Counted from the first letter of the stretch, positions 46,501 to 58,929 are shown. The stretch: DNA of 64,000 bases from Meandrina meandrites (GCA_963693305.1 OY855912.1:2182001-2246000); one strand, 5' to 3'. The notes: generated from the sequence alone by a model not told the origin. A program made the numbers and translations.

Positions 46501-49500
46501 TGGAAGACAAAACTAAGAGACATGTACAAAACAATTAAAATTAATGTCAAAAAAATACCTCTTCCAGTTAAAATCCACTTTTGTATCTTCCATTTCATGA
46601 GTTACTTGAAAAAAAAAACAAATCATTTGATTACTATGTGTAATTTAATTAAATATTATTGAAAAACATTAAAATCTCAGGAACTGTAACACATTCAAAT
46701 AATAAAAAGTTAAAGGCCACCCCCCTTTCTGGCTATGAGCCTCTCCAGTTATAGGTCCACCTGCCTGCTAACGAATTTAACAGAACTTTATTGGCCACCC
46801 AAACATGCAAGATACAGTAAACTTTATTCCACTTTGAACAATGGAGATGGTGTAGGAATGAGTTTCTAGAAAGAGTGCATATGAGAACAGTTAATCTGCT
46901 TTCTGCTCAATTCCAAATGTTTCTTATACCACTGTCAAGCCCCACTTCTCCTCTCCTCTTGATATAGACCCATCACCCCCCCCCCCCCCCCCCCCACCAC
47001 TGATATAAGCTCCCCAATTATAAGTTCATCTTGTGATATCTTACAAAGTTGTTGAAGCCCAGGGCTTATAGCCTGCATTTTATTATAAAATCAGTTTCTC
47101 ACCTTTGATCTTGTAGAATGTTTCAGGTACAAACTGCTGAACTTGTTTATACTGATGAAGGAAAAGAACATGTTACAATAAGCTTAACACCAGTAATACT
47201 TCATTATGATAAATTTAATTGACACAAACCAGGGTAACACAAAGTTTGACATTTTCAGCGAACTAATTTAATTACAGTATTTAACTGAGCATTCAGTATA
47301 AACTGGCAATCACATAAGAGAGATTTTAAAATGTAATGTTTGACAACACAATTAAGTGTTAAATACTTACCCTTTCAACTACAAACCCTAATGTAGGAAA
47401 TTGACAGCTTCCTAAAAAACATGAATTACAAAATGTATAATTCATAAATGTACAATAACGGATGTAATTTGTATAAAAATTATTTTAAGTTATTTGACTG
47501 ATTTGTTTTCTTTTTTCTTACTATTGAAGTCTCATTGTTGACCACTTTTTCATCAATTAAAGGAACTAACATGTAATAATAAATGCTACATGTTAGTATA
47601 TACCACACACGCTGATTGGTTAGCTCGCAGGTGATTAGCAAAGTACTATTCACCTCCGAGCAGCCAAAAAGAAACAAAATGGCTTCGCGCGTCGCTTTGG
47701 GTACCGAAAGTAATAATGTTTTGGTCCGTTAGTTATTCAACTTGTGTGGTATATACTAAAACAATTATTCACCTCCACTTCACTGAATAATTGTTAATTA
47801 GATCCAGATTAGTACTTACCGTAACTAATGAGATTATCACTCAAAACATTTGGAAAAACTTTCTGCAGTCTTAAAGTCTGGAACCTTGTAAATGCTGCAC
47901 CTGAAGGAAGATTGAAAACTTGATATCAAACTACACAGGGCTGTACCAAGGAAGAGGCAAGATAAGGCACTTGCCTTGTCTAGATTTTAACCCAAAATTA
48001 AAAACAAAATACATTCAGGAGGGAAAATAATCCCTCAGTTGAATGAGATCACTATTTCTGAAGAAATACCTCATGAAAAATGCTTAAAGAAGATTTCAAA
48101 GATTTTCTGGGGGGTGCATGCCCCTAAACCACCTTTCCCCCCTCCTGGGATAGACTGCTTGCCCAAGTGCCCCTTCCACTGTACTATGTCATTCTGTCAA
48201 GACAACATTGTACCAGAACGTCCAAATTGAAAGAAACATACAGGATTGTTGTCCTGCACCCATTGAAATTTACCTATTCTTAGGTCAAGCTCCATTCTGA
48301 CATCTACTGCTTGTGATTGTAACAAATCAGGTTGAATCAAGTTCTGCACAGCTCTTGTCACTGATCTAAAATGAATAAATAAATGTACATGTTATTATAA
48401 TTTAATGATGTTAACAACAACATCAACTTCCAAACATGTTTATCTAATGAGCAGAGAATGAAATCACAGCTAAACAAGAGGTTAATTTTCTTATTACACT
48501 GGCAAAATGTTACATGACGTATATATCCCACTAGTCCATGCTTTGTTGCAACATACTTGTTCTTTTTTACACTGCCTATGTACAGTAGCTAATTGGCACA
48601 TTTAGTACTTCCAGTTTTTACCATGTGCATCTCTTTATATACTTTGTCACTTACTGAGGAGTAATTTCTGAAAACTTTGCACGGTAAAGTCTGATACTAG
48701 GACAAACTAGAGAATGTGCAAAGAAAAGCAAAGATGTTAAAAGAAATCAATTTTATTTATCCATAGCAGTGAACACATCTACTGTCATAAATAATAATAA
48801 ATACTAATAATAATAAATTTTATGTATTAAAATAATATTTGTTTAAAAGAAATCTGTAAATACACTGAAATACACAGTAGGTTGATTTTTTTTCCATGCC
48901 GAGAAGGTTGTGAAAAATGAAGGTGCGCAAACTTTCTGAAAATATTTTAATTTAATACTGCTAAATAATTCATAGAGAAAATATGGCCAGTTGGAAAGGG
49001 ACAGTTGAATAAGTTGGGGGATTATGAGGCAAATTGAAGCTTGGTATGTAACAATGCCAATTGATAGTTAAGTACTAATTAGTTATTTGCATTAATCTGG
49101 AGAAAAATAACTAAGAACATACTGTTTTGACAAACTTCAATGACTTCAAACCCAATGTTTTCTCCTTCTCTGTCACAATCAGTCCAAATAACCAAAACTT
49201 GACAGCCACGTACCTCTCGCTCCAAAGTCCTCTGCAATAATTATGAAACTTGTTCAAGGCTAACTGACTTTCTTTTGTTTTGTTTTTGTTTTACCTTTTA
49301 TAGATTTATATGTAGTAGAGTACATACAGTGTAAAATAATATGTTAATATTAAAATTGCCTACTTTAATTGGAAGATAGTTTTCTCCAACATATTTTGTA
49401 ACAGGAGCACTGAAAAGGACCACAGGAGCACAACTGTACCTGGAAAAAAGACAAGTTTGAGAATGTCATTGACATATAACTTAATCAGTCAGTGTGGTGG

Positions 49501-51154
49501 TCAGTCTGTGTGTCCGCCACAGGGGAGACCGCTGACCAGCATTGTTTCATGTTTAACTTAGCCTAATTGCATTTAGCCACATAAAGAAATGTTCAAGGTC
49601 AACCGATTGTAATTTTACCAAGTCTTCAAAAAAAGCAAAATGTTGGTAATGTACATGAATGTAATATGTGTTGTGTTCTTACCACTTTTGATGACTGGCT
49701 GTGAAATCTAAAGTCATCATATGTCCAGACAAAGACGTCATCACCATTTTGGCATTCTGCACAAAATGTAATAAGAAAATAACAACATTTATCAGAAGCA
49801 ACTACATGTGCAGGAACATGTAAATACAAATCTGGACAGTATAAAGTGAAAACATGGTAGACAAAGATGTTGAAGACTACTGAATCTATCAAAAAAAAAA
49901 TTCACATAATTTTGTACCCCATAGGATTATATTGAACATGTTTACCAGACTGTCCAACTCCCAAAACCTAGTTTAAAGTCATTGATCCTAAAGAAAAACT
50001 TATAACTGACACATATATCACACTGTCTTACTTACACTTCCCAAAATGTTGTAGTCAAATTCATAAATCTTGTTGAACTTTGAGAATCCTTCCCTCTGTG
50101 AACAAGACAAATAAAAAAGTGCTTGAAGTGTCTACTGCCAAATACTCAGAAATAATATAAAAAGAAAAGTTTAGCAATCATTATCTGACTACACGTAGCT
50201 TAACAAGACAGCAAGGTGAACTAAATCCTATGCTGTGATGGGCCGAGTACCAAGACAAGCAGGATAGGGCTGCTGTATCTTGCTCACTGCGTACTACAGG
50301 AAAGTGGCACTGTGGATTTGCGCCACAGCAGCACCTCAGAGAAACACTTTCAATAAAAAAAAAATACAAAATAAACACAGCCAAAGAAGGCACCTTAACT
50401 GATGTAATAAATGTGTTGTGGTTCAATTTTACCCACCGTATAATTTTGTATTTCCCTTTGTTTTGTATTTACCAAATTGGGGCATTCTATTTTTTATCTG
50501 CAGGGTAAAGTTGGGATTCCAACAACCCAGGATAGGGTAAAATTGGGAATCCGACATTCCCGCGTAAGTAAATTGCAAAGAAACCCACCACCCCCCCCCA
50601 CCCCCCCTCCCAGATAGGGTCAAATGACGATTCTAATACCTGACATTTACTCTAAATTCCGGATTCTGACAGGGTCCATTTAGTCCTTACTGAAATATGC
50701 ACTCCACAGGAGGCGTGCAGAACACATACATGTACCCCAATTAAATTTTACATGACTATCCGTCAGCATAAATAAAACATTTGTTATTAATGCAACATTA
50801 ATATTATATAACTCATTGATGTTGTTGCCACAGAACGGTCTGGTAAACAAGGAAACACTGATGATTGCACAATCTTTTATTCAGCAACAATGTGTCGAAG
50901 TTTAGCGGCTTTAGCCAGACCCATAATAATTTATATTTTGCCCTACCTACCCGCAAACATTGTCCTCGAGACATAATTCTAGACAGTTCCTTCGCCGCAT
51001 CATTTTTCTCAGCAACATTCAAGATACGTAATGGTCGCATGGCCAATCCTCTCTGCCAAAACTTTCGCGAACTCCAGAATAAAGCAAGATGTTCGCCGCC
51101 GTATTTAGCAGTAGAAGAGCGACGCCATATTTTCGAAAGAAGTGTAAATGTCAT
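34521..51154 (-). CDS. TOP3A: DNA topoisomerase III alpha, 37 exons, 1063 aa
   Basis: Type IA topoisomerase that, in the BLM-RMI complex, decatenates DNA and dissolves double Holliday junctions; animals also target it to mitochondria. Exons, 5' to 3': 50951-51154, 50036-50095, 49683-49756, 49364-49439, 49123-49231, 48655-48706, 48274-48365, 47820-47900, 47371-47411, 47103-47151, 46559-46604, 46394-46448, 45748-45822, 45535-45617, 45306-45403, 44855-44961, 44597-44656, 44157-44207, 43330-43404, 43095-43145, 42884-42962, 42301-42414, 41508-41577, 41145-41173, 40875-40933, 40705-40768, 40340-40436, 39839-40012, 39035-39120, 38578-38844, 37827-37869, 37635-37717, 36480-36626, 36214-36252 (left edge may be 36213), 36023-36085, 35474-35676, 34521-34555. 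All have GT-AG edges and phases join to one frame. Seen: basic N-terminus, VAEKNDAA (Glu49), [14 protein letters not shown] (Asp156, Asp158), SYPRTET with catalytic Tyr370, C4 zinc finger (Cys667, 670, 689, 695), RGG-rich linker, two GRF fingers (from about 880 and 977), and a CCHC knuckle at 1046-1059. The GRF fingers exclude TOP3B. Confidence 0.93.
34927..34992. mobile_element. Hairpin element in the last TOP3A intron
   Basis: CTCCCACGCAGTCGTTTTTA pairs with its complement across about 26 bases. Confidence 0.65.
36978..37375. mobile_element. Long palindromic MITE in a TOP3A intron, about 400 bp
   Basis: Arms of nearly 200 bp starting GCCATGTTCTAAATGAGCAG are reverse complements with scattered mismatches. 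The centre lies near CACCTGTCCC at 37180-37190. It sits between the exons at 36480 and 37635. Non-coding. Confidence 0.8.
37903..38153. mobile_element. Compound foldback element (copy 2) in a TOP3A intron
   Basis: Same family as 28133-28405, sharing the CGACGCGCAGCGGAGTATTT core and the CTATGCTAATGAAGATCAG tail. The second palindrome is truncated. Confidence 0.7.
43484..43717. mobile_element. TA-flanked MITE in a TOP3A intron, 234 bp
   Basis: TIRs start CCGTAAACACCCGCAGATAA, with TA on both sides (43482-43483 and 43718-43719). It lies between the exons at 43330 and 44157. Confidence 0.75.
44253..44493. mobile_element. TA-flanked palindromic MITE in a TOP3A intron, 241 bp
   Basis: Ends CAGTGGATTCAGGTTGAGCG and its near complement, with TA on both sides. 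Almost the whole element folds back on itself. The short open frame within it is not a gene. Confidence 0.75.
46186..46222. repeat. Perfect 18-bp palindrome
   Basis: AATAATTAAGTAGTCATT pairs exactly with its complement across one base, immediately beside the foldback at 46225. Confidence 0.8.
46225..46340. mobile_element. tRNA-like foldback element
   Basis: GGGAGGTGTGGTGGCCTAAT at the left pairs with the complement at the right end. The stretch TGGCCTAATGGTTAGTGC looks like a tRNA A box. SINE-derived or foldback; about 116 bp in a TOP3A intron. Confidence 0.5.
47594..47758. mobile_element. TIR element in a TOP3A intron
   Basis: TAGTATATACCACACA and its complement TGTGTGGTATATACTA bound 165 bp. 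A separate AACAATTATTCA hairpin follows at about 47760-47794. Confidence 0.65.
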
Positions 51155-51557
51155 GTGAGTTTATAACGATCACAAGTGCCATAGCTTGCAGGCGTGTGAG
51201 CTTGAATTTTCAACTTCGTTTTCTAATCTGCCGCCAACTTGGAAAATCAATTTGAGAAGAGTCCTATCAACAAAAACAGCATTTAAATTTTCGTGTCACA
51301 TCGCCCGCCATCTTTTCAAACCATGGCGCTAAAAATGGCACCATTTGCAATGCACCATGGGAATAATCAAGACGCTCCCGAAGGATTGCGGGATTTATTT
51401 ATCCAAGATGGCGTCGGAAAGTGGAGGGAAATAGTTATTTTTTAGCTCTCATAGTTGCACTGCACAGCGACTCAGTTATCGTAAAAAAATGTTTCATCAG
51501 TATTTTTTATTTCTGAAAAATATACAAAATTGAGAGCCACGAAAAAATTTAGCCTTG
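51155..51557. promoter_or_regulatory. Bidirectional promoter of TOP3A and the LRR gene
   Basis: About 400 bp separate the two divergent start codons. YY1-like motifs are seen at 51305-51314 (CCGCCATCTT) and 51403-51415 (CCAAGATGGCGTC), in opposite orientations, and no TATA box at usual spacing. Such motifs are typical of metazoan housekeeping promoters. The 5' ends of both transcripts must lie in this stretch. Confidence 0.55.
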
Positions 51558-53721
51558 ATGTTGTCTACGTCGAGATCGCAGAAGCAAAATTTTTCTGACA
51601 GCAAGACAGCTGAAAAATTGAAATCAAAATCTGCATCGCCTACCCAAAGAAAACCTAGTAAGAAACAATCAGAGGAGAAACGAATACAGTCTTCAACGAG
51701 CGAGAGGGAGGCAGGGAAGTTGAGCGTGCAGGAAATTGTAAGTACAGTATTTCTTGTAAACTCTTTAAATATTAAGCTTATCATATTTATCACATATGAG
51801 CTTTGAGCTACAGACTAACTAAAAGGCATGGCAGCTTTGCAAAAAAATAATTTCATAGCTTTTTCATTCTTCATGCATACTCAGCTTGAAAGATGCCAGG
51901 AAGGTGATTGCGGACGTGTTTTTGAAATCAACCTCAATGGACAAGCTCTGGAACAGGTTCCAAACCTGAAAGAGGTAATTAGAATATAAATTCTCCTTAG
52001 TGGTAAGATACAAGGTTTCAGTAAATAATTTCTCTCTTTTATTCTAATATACAGTTTCCAAAACTGAAAATTCTTGATCTGGGATGCAACAAAATCAAGC
52101 ATGTGTCACCAAGTGATTTGGAGAAGAATTGTGTAAGTAAAATAAGCCTGTCTATGATAAAGAGGAGAAGGGCAGTGAAAGATATTTCACACTTGAAGGA
52201 GGGTAGCAAAGGGCTTATGCTTGATGTGTGAAAGGGATGAAATTAGACCATGATGCGTGAAAATAGCGAGAAAAGAAGACTGTGATGCATAAAAATAATG
52301 AGAAAAGGAGCAGGATTCGTGAATATTTTGTTTCAAGCATACATCTTGAATTTGGTTAAAAGTTGTGCATGAAACGGGATCACGACACCCCCCCCCCCCC
52401 CCCCTTTGCCACCCTCTTGAAGCATGACTGATTGTGATACTGAATACAAAGTAATGATATCAGTACGACTGTTATTGCATAATTTTAAAGACTATTTCTT
52501 GTGTTTTAGGATCTTCGAGAACTGAAACTTTATGCAAATCAGATTACAGAAATCAGTGGTTTAGATCGGTGAGCCAGTCCCATTTAACATTAGAAAATTA
52601 TCTTAAGTATTTTTTATGACTTTAACTCTTGGGAATCAAAGAATTGCTCTTGCAAAAACACTGATGTACTTGCAATCGGGGTTATATGAAAACCCCCTCT
52701 AATGAAGCTTACACAATAGTCACGCAACAACAGAAGCAAAGTTTCGAGAATGTTCAGCAATAGTCACGCAACAACAGAAGCAAAGTTTCGGGAATGTTCA
52801 GCAATAGTCACGCAACAACAGAAGCAAAGTTTTTAGAATATTCAGGGTGCTACCTGGTTATCCTGTGTCAATTTTATAAGAGTAGTTCTTTTTTATCCGG
52901 CATAGATAGCTTCTACAGTGGCATTGTTTGGAAGCCTGAGATACATGTAAACAATTTCATTATTAATAACGAAAAGCTTGAAACCTTGCGAGATTGGGGG
53001 GGGGGGGGGGGACATATATCCAGAATACATTTTGTCACCAGGCCAATGGTCTTATAAACAAGGGGGCTCATAAGTACCACATTATATTGTTCTCAATCGT
53101 GTTCTTCTTTTTTCTGTCTGCAGTTGTAAAGAGCTTAATAATCTGCTTCTACAGTACAATAAAATAAAATGCATAGGTAAGCCAGGAACTTGAATGTTAG
53201 CTGGTGAATGTTCCATTGTTGCCCCAGAGCTCAAGATATCAATTAAAATTTCCCTGTTTGAGAAACAGGGAAATTTTAATTTTGTGGCACATTAAGCCAA
53301 AAACCTCTTGGTAACATCACAAGTCTGCTTGAGAATGTTGTTAATTATTTTTGGGAGAAATTCAAAGTTGGTTAAATTTTTTTACACTTTTATCACAACA
53401 GATTGTGTAGGTTACAACTTGTAAGTATAATTGAAATTATTAGCAAAGATTTTGATTTCTGTGTACTCAAAACATATCAGCTGATAATCGCTCAAAAGAA
53501 TTTGTATTAATATTTCATACATACATACTTAATTCAAGATACGAAAGTACAATAATAAACAAGTACAATAATAAGAACAGTGAAATAATGTACAGTAAAA
53601 CCTGACAGGAATTAACAAACTACTATATAGCAAAGTCCTTGGTCTAATTAACAATTAGACCCGTAGTCCTTGCGGGCTACGGGTCAATAGCCCATGAGGC
53701 GAAGCCGAATGGGCTATTGAC

Positions 53722-53755
<34 letters not shown>

Positions 53756-54935
53756 TAGTATCACCCAACAAGTCGGACAGAAAAAGCAATAATAAAGTTA
53801 GCAAATGCAAGTTGAACAAAGATTTATTTGGGAATAAAACGAAAGAAAGCATCACAAATTTCGCTACTCGATGACTATTACTAATAGTCCTCTAGTAGCG
53901 TAGCCAATCAAAATCCAGGATTTGCATTAGTCCACTAGTTGGGTGATACTAACAAGCAATATTCTTTGCCTCAGTAGAAAGATACATGAAAAAGAATGTG
54001 GTCCCAATATAACAGACCTTTATATTTTGCCTGTCCCTTGGCCCTTTGTTGTACTGAGGTCCCACTGTATTCTTCCTTTAATTCATTTCCAGGCAAAGGT
54101 CTGCAGCATGTAAGAAAACTCAAAGTTTTAAGACTTGATAACAACCATCTGTCCAAGATTGAACACAGGGAAATCGGCTGCTGCTCTCAAATAACTGTGC
54201 TTGACATAAGCTGCAATAACATCACAGATATTTCTGTAAGTTGACAGAATTTCTGCCTTGTTGTTTCTGGCATGAAATTTTAAAAATACAACCATGTCGT
54301 GTGTAAATTTGTAAAGATTTTAACCACCCGTCGTCTCTAGTCCATTCTCTTCTAGTGGAGAATGGGACCTTGTCACTTACAGGGCTAGAAAGAAAGCTTG
54401 AATTAAACAGGGCTCGTAGTATGGGTAATGGAAAACCTGGAAAGTCATGGAATTTTAGAATTTCATTTTCCAGGCCTGGAAAGTCATGGAATTTAAGTGT
54501 GGGTCATGGAAAATTATGTTTATTAAAAAGTACAAAATAAATACATTTTTCCATGTAGAAAATAGTAAAAACATACCCAAAGTGAAGATGATTTCCAAGA
54601 AAATGGGGAAATTTAGGTCATGGAAAACTTGGAGTAATCACGGAAAAGGTCATGGAAAGTCATGGAATTTCAAAAGCTCAAAAGAGTACAAACCCTAATT
54701 AAGCTTGCTCTTGGGACATGCAGCTCTTAAATGTTGCTTGCTCTGGGAAGTTACATGCTTGTCCTAGTTGACCTCTTTTACAATTTAGTCAGAAGACGAC
54801 TTGCCTGGGCCCATGCCATCAGGCAAGTGAGAAGGAATTTAAGTTACTTGGCCGGCAGGAAAATCTATTCATCCCACACAATTACCAGACAGCACTTTTT
54901 CAAGTCCTGTTTTGTGGAGTAATATTCCCATATGT

Positions 54936-54968
<33 letters not shown>

Positions 54969-57900
54969 GTGTGTCAGTAGAAATAGTTTGAAAAAAAACA
55001 CCATGTGCTGTTTGCAGGCCTTGAATGCCCTCCCTGCACTTGAGGAACTTGATTTGTCAAATAACAAAATCTGCAAAATACCTGACCTAGGAAGATGCAG
55101 AAAGGTAAGATATAGAAACACGGCATTGTGTCTTTCTTTTCACTCTGTAAAGTAATATTTCAAAAATGAAAAGTTGTCAACTCTTGTTTTGATTGTCAAT
55201 TTTCTTTTAGATTCAGGAACTGGATATTTCAAGAAACCAAGTTTCGGACTTATCTGGATTGAGGAGTCTCTCTAACATGACTGTAAGTATCAGATAAACA
55301 ATATTGCAAATCTCACTCTCCCTTGTACACCACACATTTTTTCTAAACACAGCATACATTTAGTTTTCATGTCTGATACTAGTTTACTTTTTATCATAAA
55401 TAGGTTTTAAGAGTGGAAAATAATCAAATCGCTACACTGGAGTCCTTAGGAAAGTTGAGGTAATTAAAAGAAAACAGTCGTAAGAACAAGTATGTGTACT
55501 AAGTGCTTAAAGATTTAAGTAAAGCAGGACTCAGACTATTATGTGAATTTTGTTTTTATGAGATACTGAAATGAGATTTGAAATGTTTAACAGGTCTTTG
55601 CAAGAGTTGTATCTATCAGCTAACAGAATATCAGAAGTGAAGGTATGCTTTAAATTAGCTAACATTATCTGTGAAAATATTGAAGATCTGTTACCAGGAT
55701 TCATCATAATAAAAATGGTATAAAATTTTACAAATTATATTGTTGTATCACCACTTTACCCGCGTGAATCTCAGACCATTTTTTCAGTGTTATCTGTTTT
55801 TATGCATTTCGGTGTTTTGTGCCTCTAAAACAGGATCTCCTCATGGATATTACTTCTCCTTTGGCTTTGCAAGAAAAGTCATTCTTGCCATGATTGTCAT
55901 CTTCATTACTTACATAATTATGTCATTTTGTTGTTTGTGTTGCAGTCCTTTGCCAGCCAGTTTCCTTCACTGGAAATCCTGGATTTGTCAAACAATCTCA
56001 TAGCGACAGTTGAAGAATTGGTGATTATTGAAAAAGTCAATTTGATTTGCATTTATTAGACATTGTTTACAATATATTGATTTTGCATTGATAATACTTA
56101 TACTTACATTGTGTTAATTTTCAGTTTGTATTGTCAAGTATGTCTACACTTGTTGAGCTGACTGTGGCTGGTAATACCACTTAATATATAAACTTTATTT
56201 TTTAAGAAAATACCAATGATAACATTTAGTCTTACAGAGAACATCATACTCCACAATTCTTTGGAGCATATTGGGACTTTGGAAAAACAGTTTATCATAC
56301 ACCAGTTGACAATATTATTCTTATCTGCTTTTAATTCAGGAAATGCTTGTGAATCCGGTGATGTGTTTGGGTGAGTCACTGTGGCATGTGGTTGTATAAA
56401 ATTGTCAAAATATAACCCCCTTTTGAAAGAAACTTGAAAGCTTGAAGTGCTTTCTGTCAACTGATGGACTTCATTCAGCTTTCAAAATGGTCAATGCCGT
56501 CCACTGTTCAGTAGAATATCCTTGTTCACATTTTAAGAGAAACTCCTTGCAGTTTGTGTATCTTGTTTTGATGTACCAGTAAATTCTCACGGGTAACATT
56601 AAAATGTGCTTATAAAAGTTGGTATGGAGAATTCATATTGTGATCTTGACATGCGGTTTTGTTTTTTTTTCTCTGATATTTTTTTCTTTTACAGTTGTCA
56701 TCGTCAGATATTTCAGAAGCTAGCCTCATTGGAAATCCTTGATAAAGTAAGTTATCACTTAATATTAAGTTATTGTTGTTCAATTTCCATTTACCATTTC
56801 GGTTTCTTCACGTTCTGCAATGTTGTGGAATGGATGTATTTTTCCTTGTGAGTAAATTCAGTTGAATGTGACGGTTCTTTTGATCGAATGGAAAGCACAC
56901 CATTTAGCAGATTTTTCCATTAACTTTGAACGAAGTGCAAACATGACACAAACTGTTCAAATATCTTTAAGGAAAAATTATTTGAAACAGTTTGATTTCT
57001 GAAACCCTTTCGATCCTTCTCGTTTAAATTGAGAAAAATATTGTACATCATGTCATGCAGGTGTCACGCAAGAGACCTACTACAGGCCAGTCACGCGCTC
57101 CACCACCTATGAGACCGATGTCTGCGTCACAAGGTATACAGTTCATCTCATTGTTGAAACTAAGAAAAGGGACCTGACTTTAGATCACTGAGGTAACGCT
57201 ATGTTATTTTAATTTTGTCTTCTCCAAGTCTTGAGTGCAAAGCAAGTCGAGGACAAAATAAAAGCAACAGAACTTGAACAGACATCTTTTGAGGCTTCTA
57301 TCGCTTCACGGTGAGTTAAAGTGCAATTCTCTCAGTCAAATGGACTGACTAAAAGCGGTTGGTAAAAGCGCTAGACCTGAGCAGCAAATCTTGACTCATT
57401 GTTGGGCCATAAATTGTCTTTTCAATTGAAAGATAGGCGAATAATGCCGAGTGACGAAGCTATTACCAATGTGAAAAAATCTCTTCTCAGCTTCACCTCT
57501 GTTTGTTAGATTCCAGAAGTGCTTTATCAAATATATTGCGAGTTTTAATAGGAATCTTGTGTTAGCTGAAGACAGGGTTCGCACAGTCTTGAAAAGTCCT
57601 TGAATTTTAGGGGGAGTCCTTGAAAAGTCCTTGAATTCCATTTTTCCTTGAAAAGTCATTGAATTTCTGTGTAAGTCCTTGAAAAGTCCTTGAATTTTCT
57701 TCAACTTAAAATGTAGAGGCATCAAAACCAATTTTGCTGAGCATAGACTGATTTTCTTTTCCTGTGTAAAGCAACTTCAAACACTGTAAAAGTCGGTTGT
57801 AAAAGCACCTAATAACGAGAAAAGACAATAACTAATAACGAGAAAAGACAAGTGAACTGAAAAATGTAGAGAAGGAGATGGAGCAAACACTTGAAGCCTT

Positions 57901-58929
57901 AGAAACCTGTCAGCTTGGACTGGGAATGTTGCCTTTATATATCATCTGCGAAAATACGTTCCTGGTAGGTGGTCCTTGAAAATTCAATTTGGTCCTTGAT
58001 AAGTCCTGGAAAAGTCCTGGAAAAATGGTTGCGATTTTTTGTATGAACCCTGTGAAGATTTTCAAGTGTAGGTTTCTATGAAGGGGGAACAAGATTTTCT
58101 CTTTACTTACAATTGGTATGATTTTTATCTTCCCAGGTTTAGTATAGTGAAAAATCTGTTTGAATCTCTGCCTTTGGAGTCAAACACCAACCCACATGGC
58201 CAGCCGTTATCAGGTAAGGTAATACGTGTAGCACTCTAAATTCCCCCCAGCAACTGATGGCCCATTTGTTGTTGCTATTTCAGGGGCGGCCATGTTTGAT
58301 CCAGACTCAGCCAATTTTTCCCGACCAGGTACAGCTGGGGAGGGGCGACCCACCAGTCGGTGCAGCAGGTTAGTGGAGACGGGTGAAATTGTTTTATCTC
58401 TCTAAAACTGCAAACAGTAAGCCAAGCAGAAACAACTAAAATTAAAGTTCTTCATACTCCTTGAAGTTTGAAACCTCTTTATGGCTGCGGGGTGGGGGTA
58501 TGGGTTTGCGATCTCCTGGTTCTCTATTGAAACATGCTGTATTTCCACGCGTTCAAGTTTTTCTAATTAGTTTTTGTTTCATGTCAGCTTTTCCAACCCC
58601 TCAGCCAATCAAAACGACAGCAACAGCACGTGCGTTCGCGCGATTTTTTATAACTGAGTGAATTTCAACCTCTGGGCTAACTCGCTTCCTGATTGGCCAA
58701 GCGGTGAAGAAAACCAACTCACAGATGTCAAAAGTGAATCAACTGTTTCACTGTAATTGCGCGCGGTCGTAAAAGCATCTTTAAACTGGTTTCTTTTGCT
58801 TCTTAGGCCGATAATATTAAATCAAGTGTTGTTAATTTGCCTTTTTGTCTCCTGTTATGTTTTAGCCGCTCGAGAATCGCTGAAGCCCGAGCATTTGCCG
58901 CGGAACACTTTCATCCAGAACACAGCTGA
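51558..58929 (+). CDS. SDS22-type leucine-rich-repeat protein, 19 exons, 483 aa
   Basis: Exons: 51558-51737, 51885-51974, 52055-52132, 52510-52568, 53124-53176, 54093-54235, 55018-55104, 55211-55282, 55404-55459, 55594-55642, 55946-56020, 56125-56170, 56340-56370, 56695-56746, 57061-57133, 57229-57310, 58137-58213, 58284-58368, 58866-58929. All have GT-AG edges and compatible phases, giving 1452 nt. The first 60 residues are Lys/Ser-rich. About eleven 22-residue LRRs follow (roughly 75-340) of the form LxxLxLxxNxI, with successive exons often holding one repeat each. A cap-like segment (GDVFGCHRQIFQKL) ends them. The tail is basic and Pro/Arg-rich, ending in an Ala-rich helix. LRRs of this kind bind protein partners, often in phosphatase-1 or ciliary complexes. 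I do not recognise an ortholog, so no symbol is given. Confidence 0.85.
52714..52844. repeat. 44-bp tandem repeat, about 3 copies, in LRR intron
   Basis: Unit begins CAATAGTCACGCAACAACAG; the first two copies are nearly identical and the third diverges at its end. Confidence 0.85.
53238..53282. repeat. Perfect hairpin in LRR intron
   Basis: TTAAAATTTCCCTGTTT pairs exactly with its complement across a 3-base loop. Confidence 0.7.
53646..53953. mobile_element. Nested palindromic elements in LRR intron
   Basis: One palindrome (CAATTAGACCCGTAG... to ...GGGTCTAATTG, 53649-53755) abuts a second pair, TTAGTATCACCCAAC near 53756 and GTTGGGTGATACTAA near 53938. Non-coding; the order of insertion is not resolved. 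Confidence 0.65.
54405..54680. repeat. GTCATGGAAA-type dispersed repeat in LRR intron
   Basis: AAAGTCATGGAATTT occurs several times with GGTCATGGAAAA variants. A similar sequence built on AAAAGTCCTTGAATTT lies at 57573-57710 in another intron of the same gene. Open frames through these are not genes. Confidence 0.6.
54937..54968. repeat. (TCAA)n microsatellite
   Basis: About eight TCAA units. Confidence 0.9.
57573..57710. repeat. AAAAGTCCTTGAATTT repeat in LRR intron
   Basis: Five or more imperfect copies of GTCCTTGAAAAGTCCTTGAA. Another copy is near 57970-58020. See the related repeat at 54405. Confidence 0.6.

Noticed and set aside
54355..54698. Plus-strand frames in the LRR intron
   Set aside because: They are translations of the GTCATGGAAA-type repeat.
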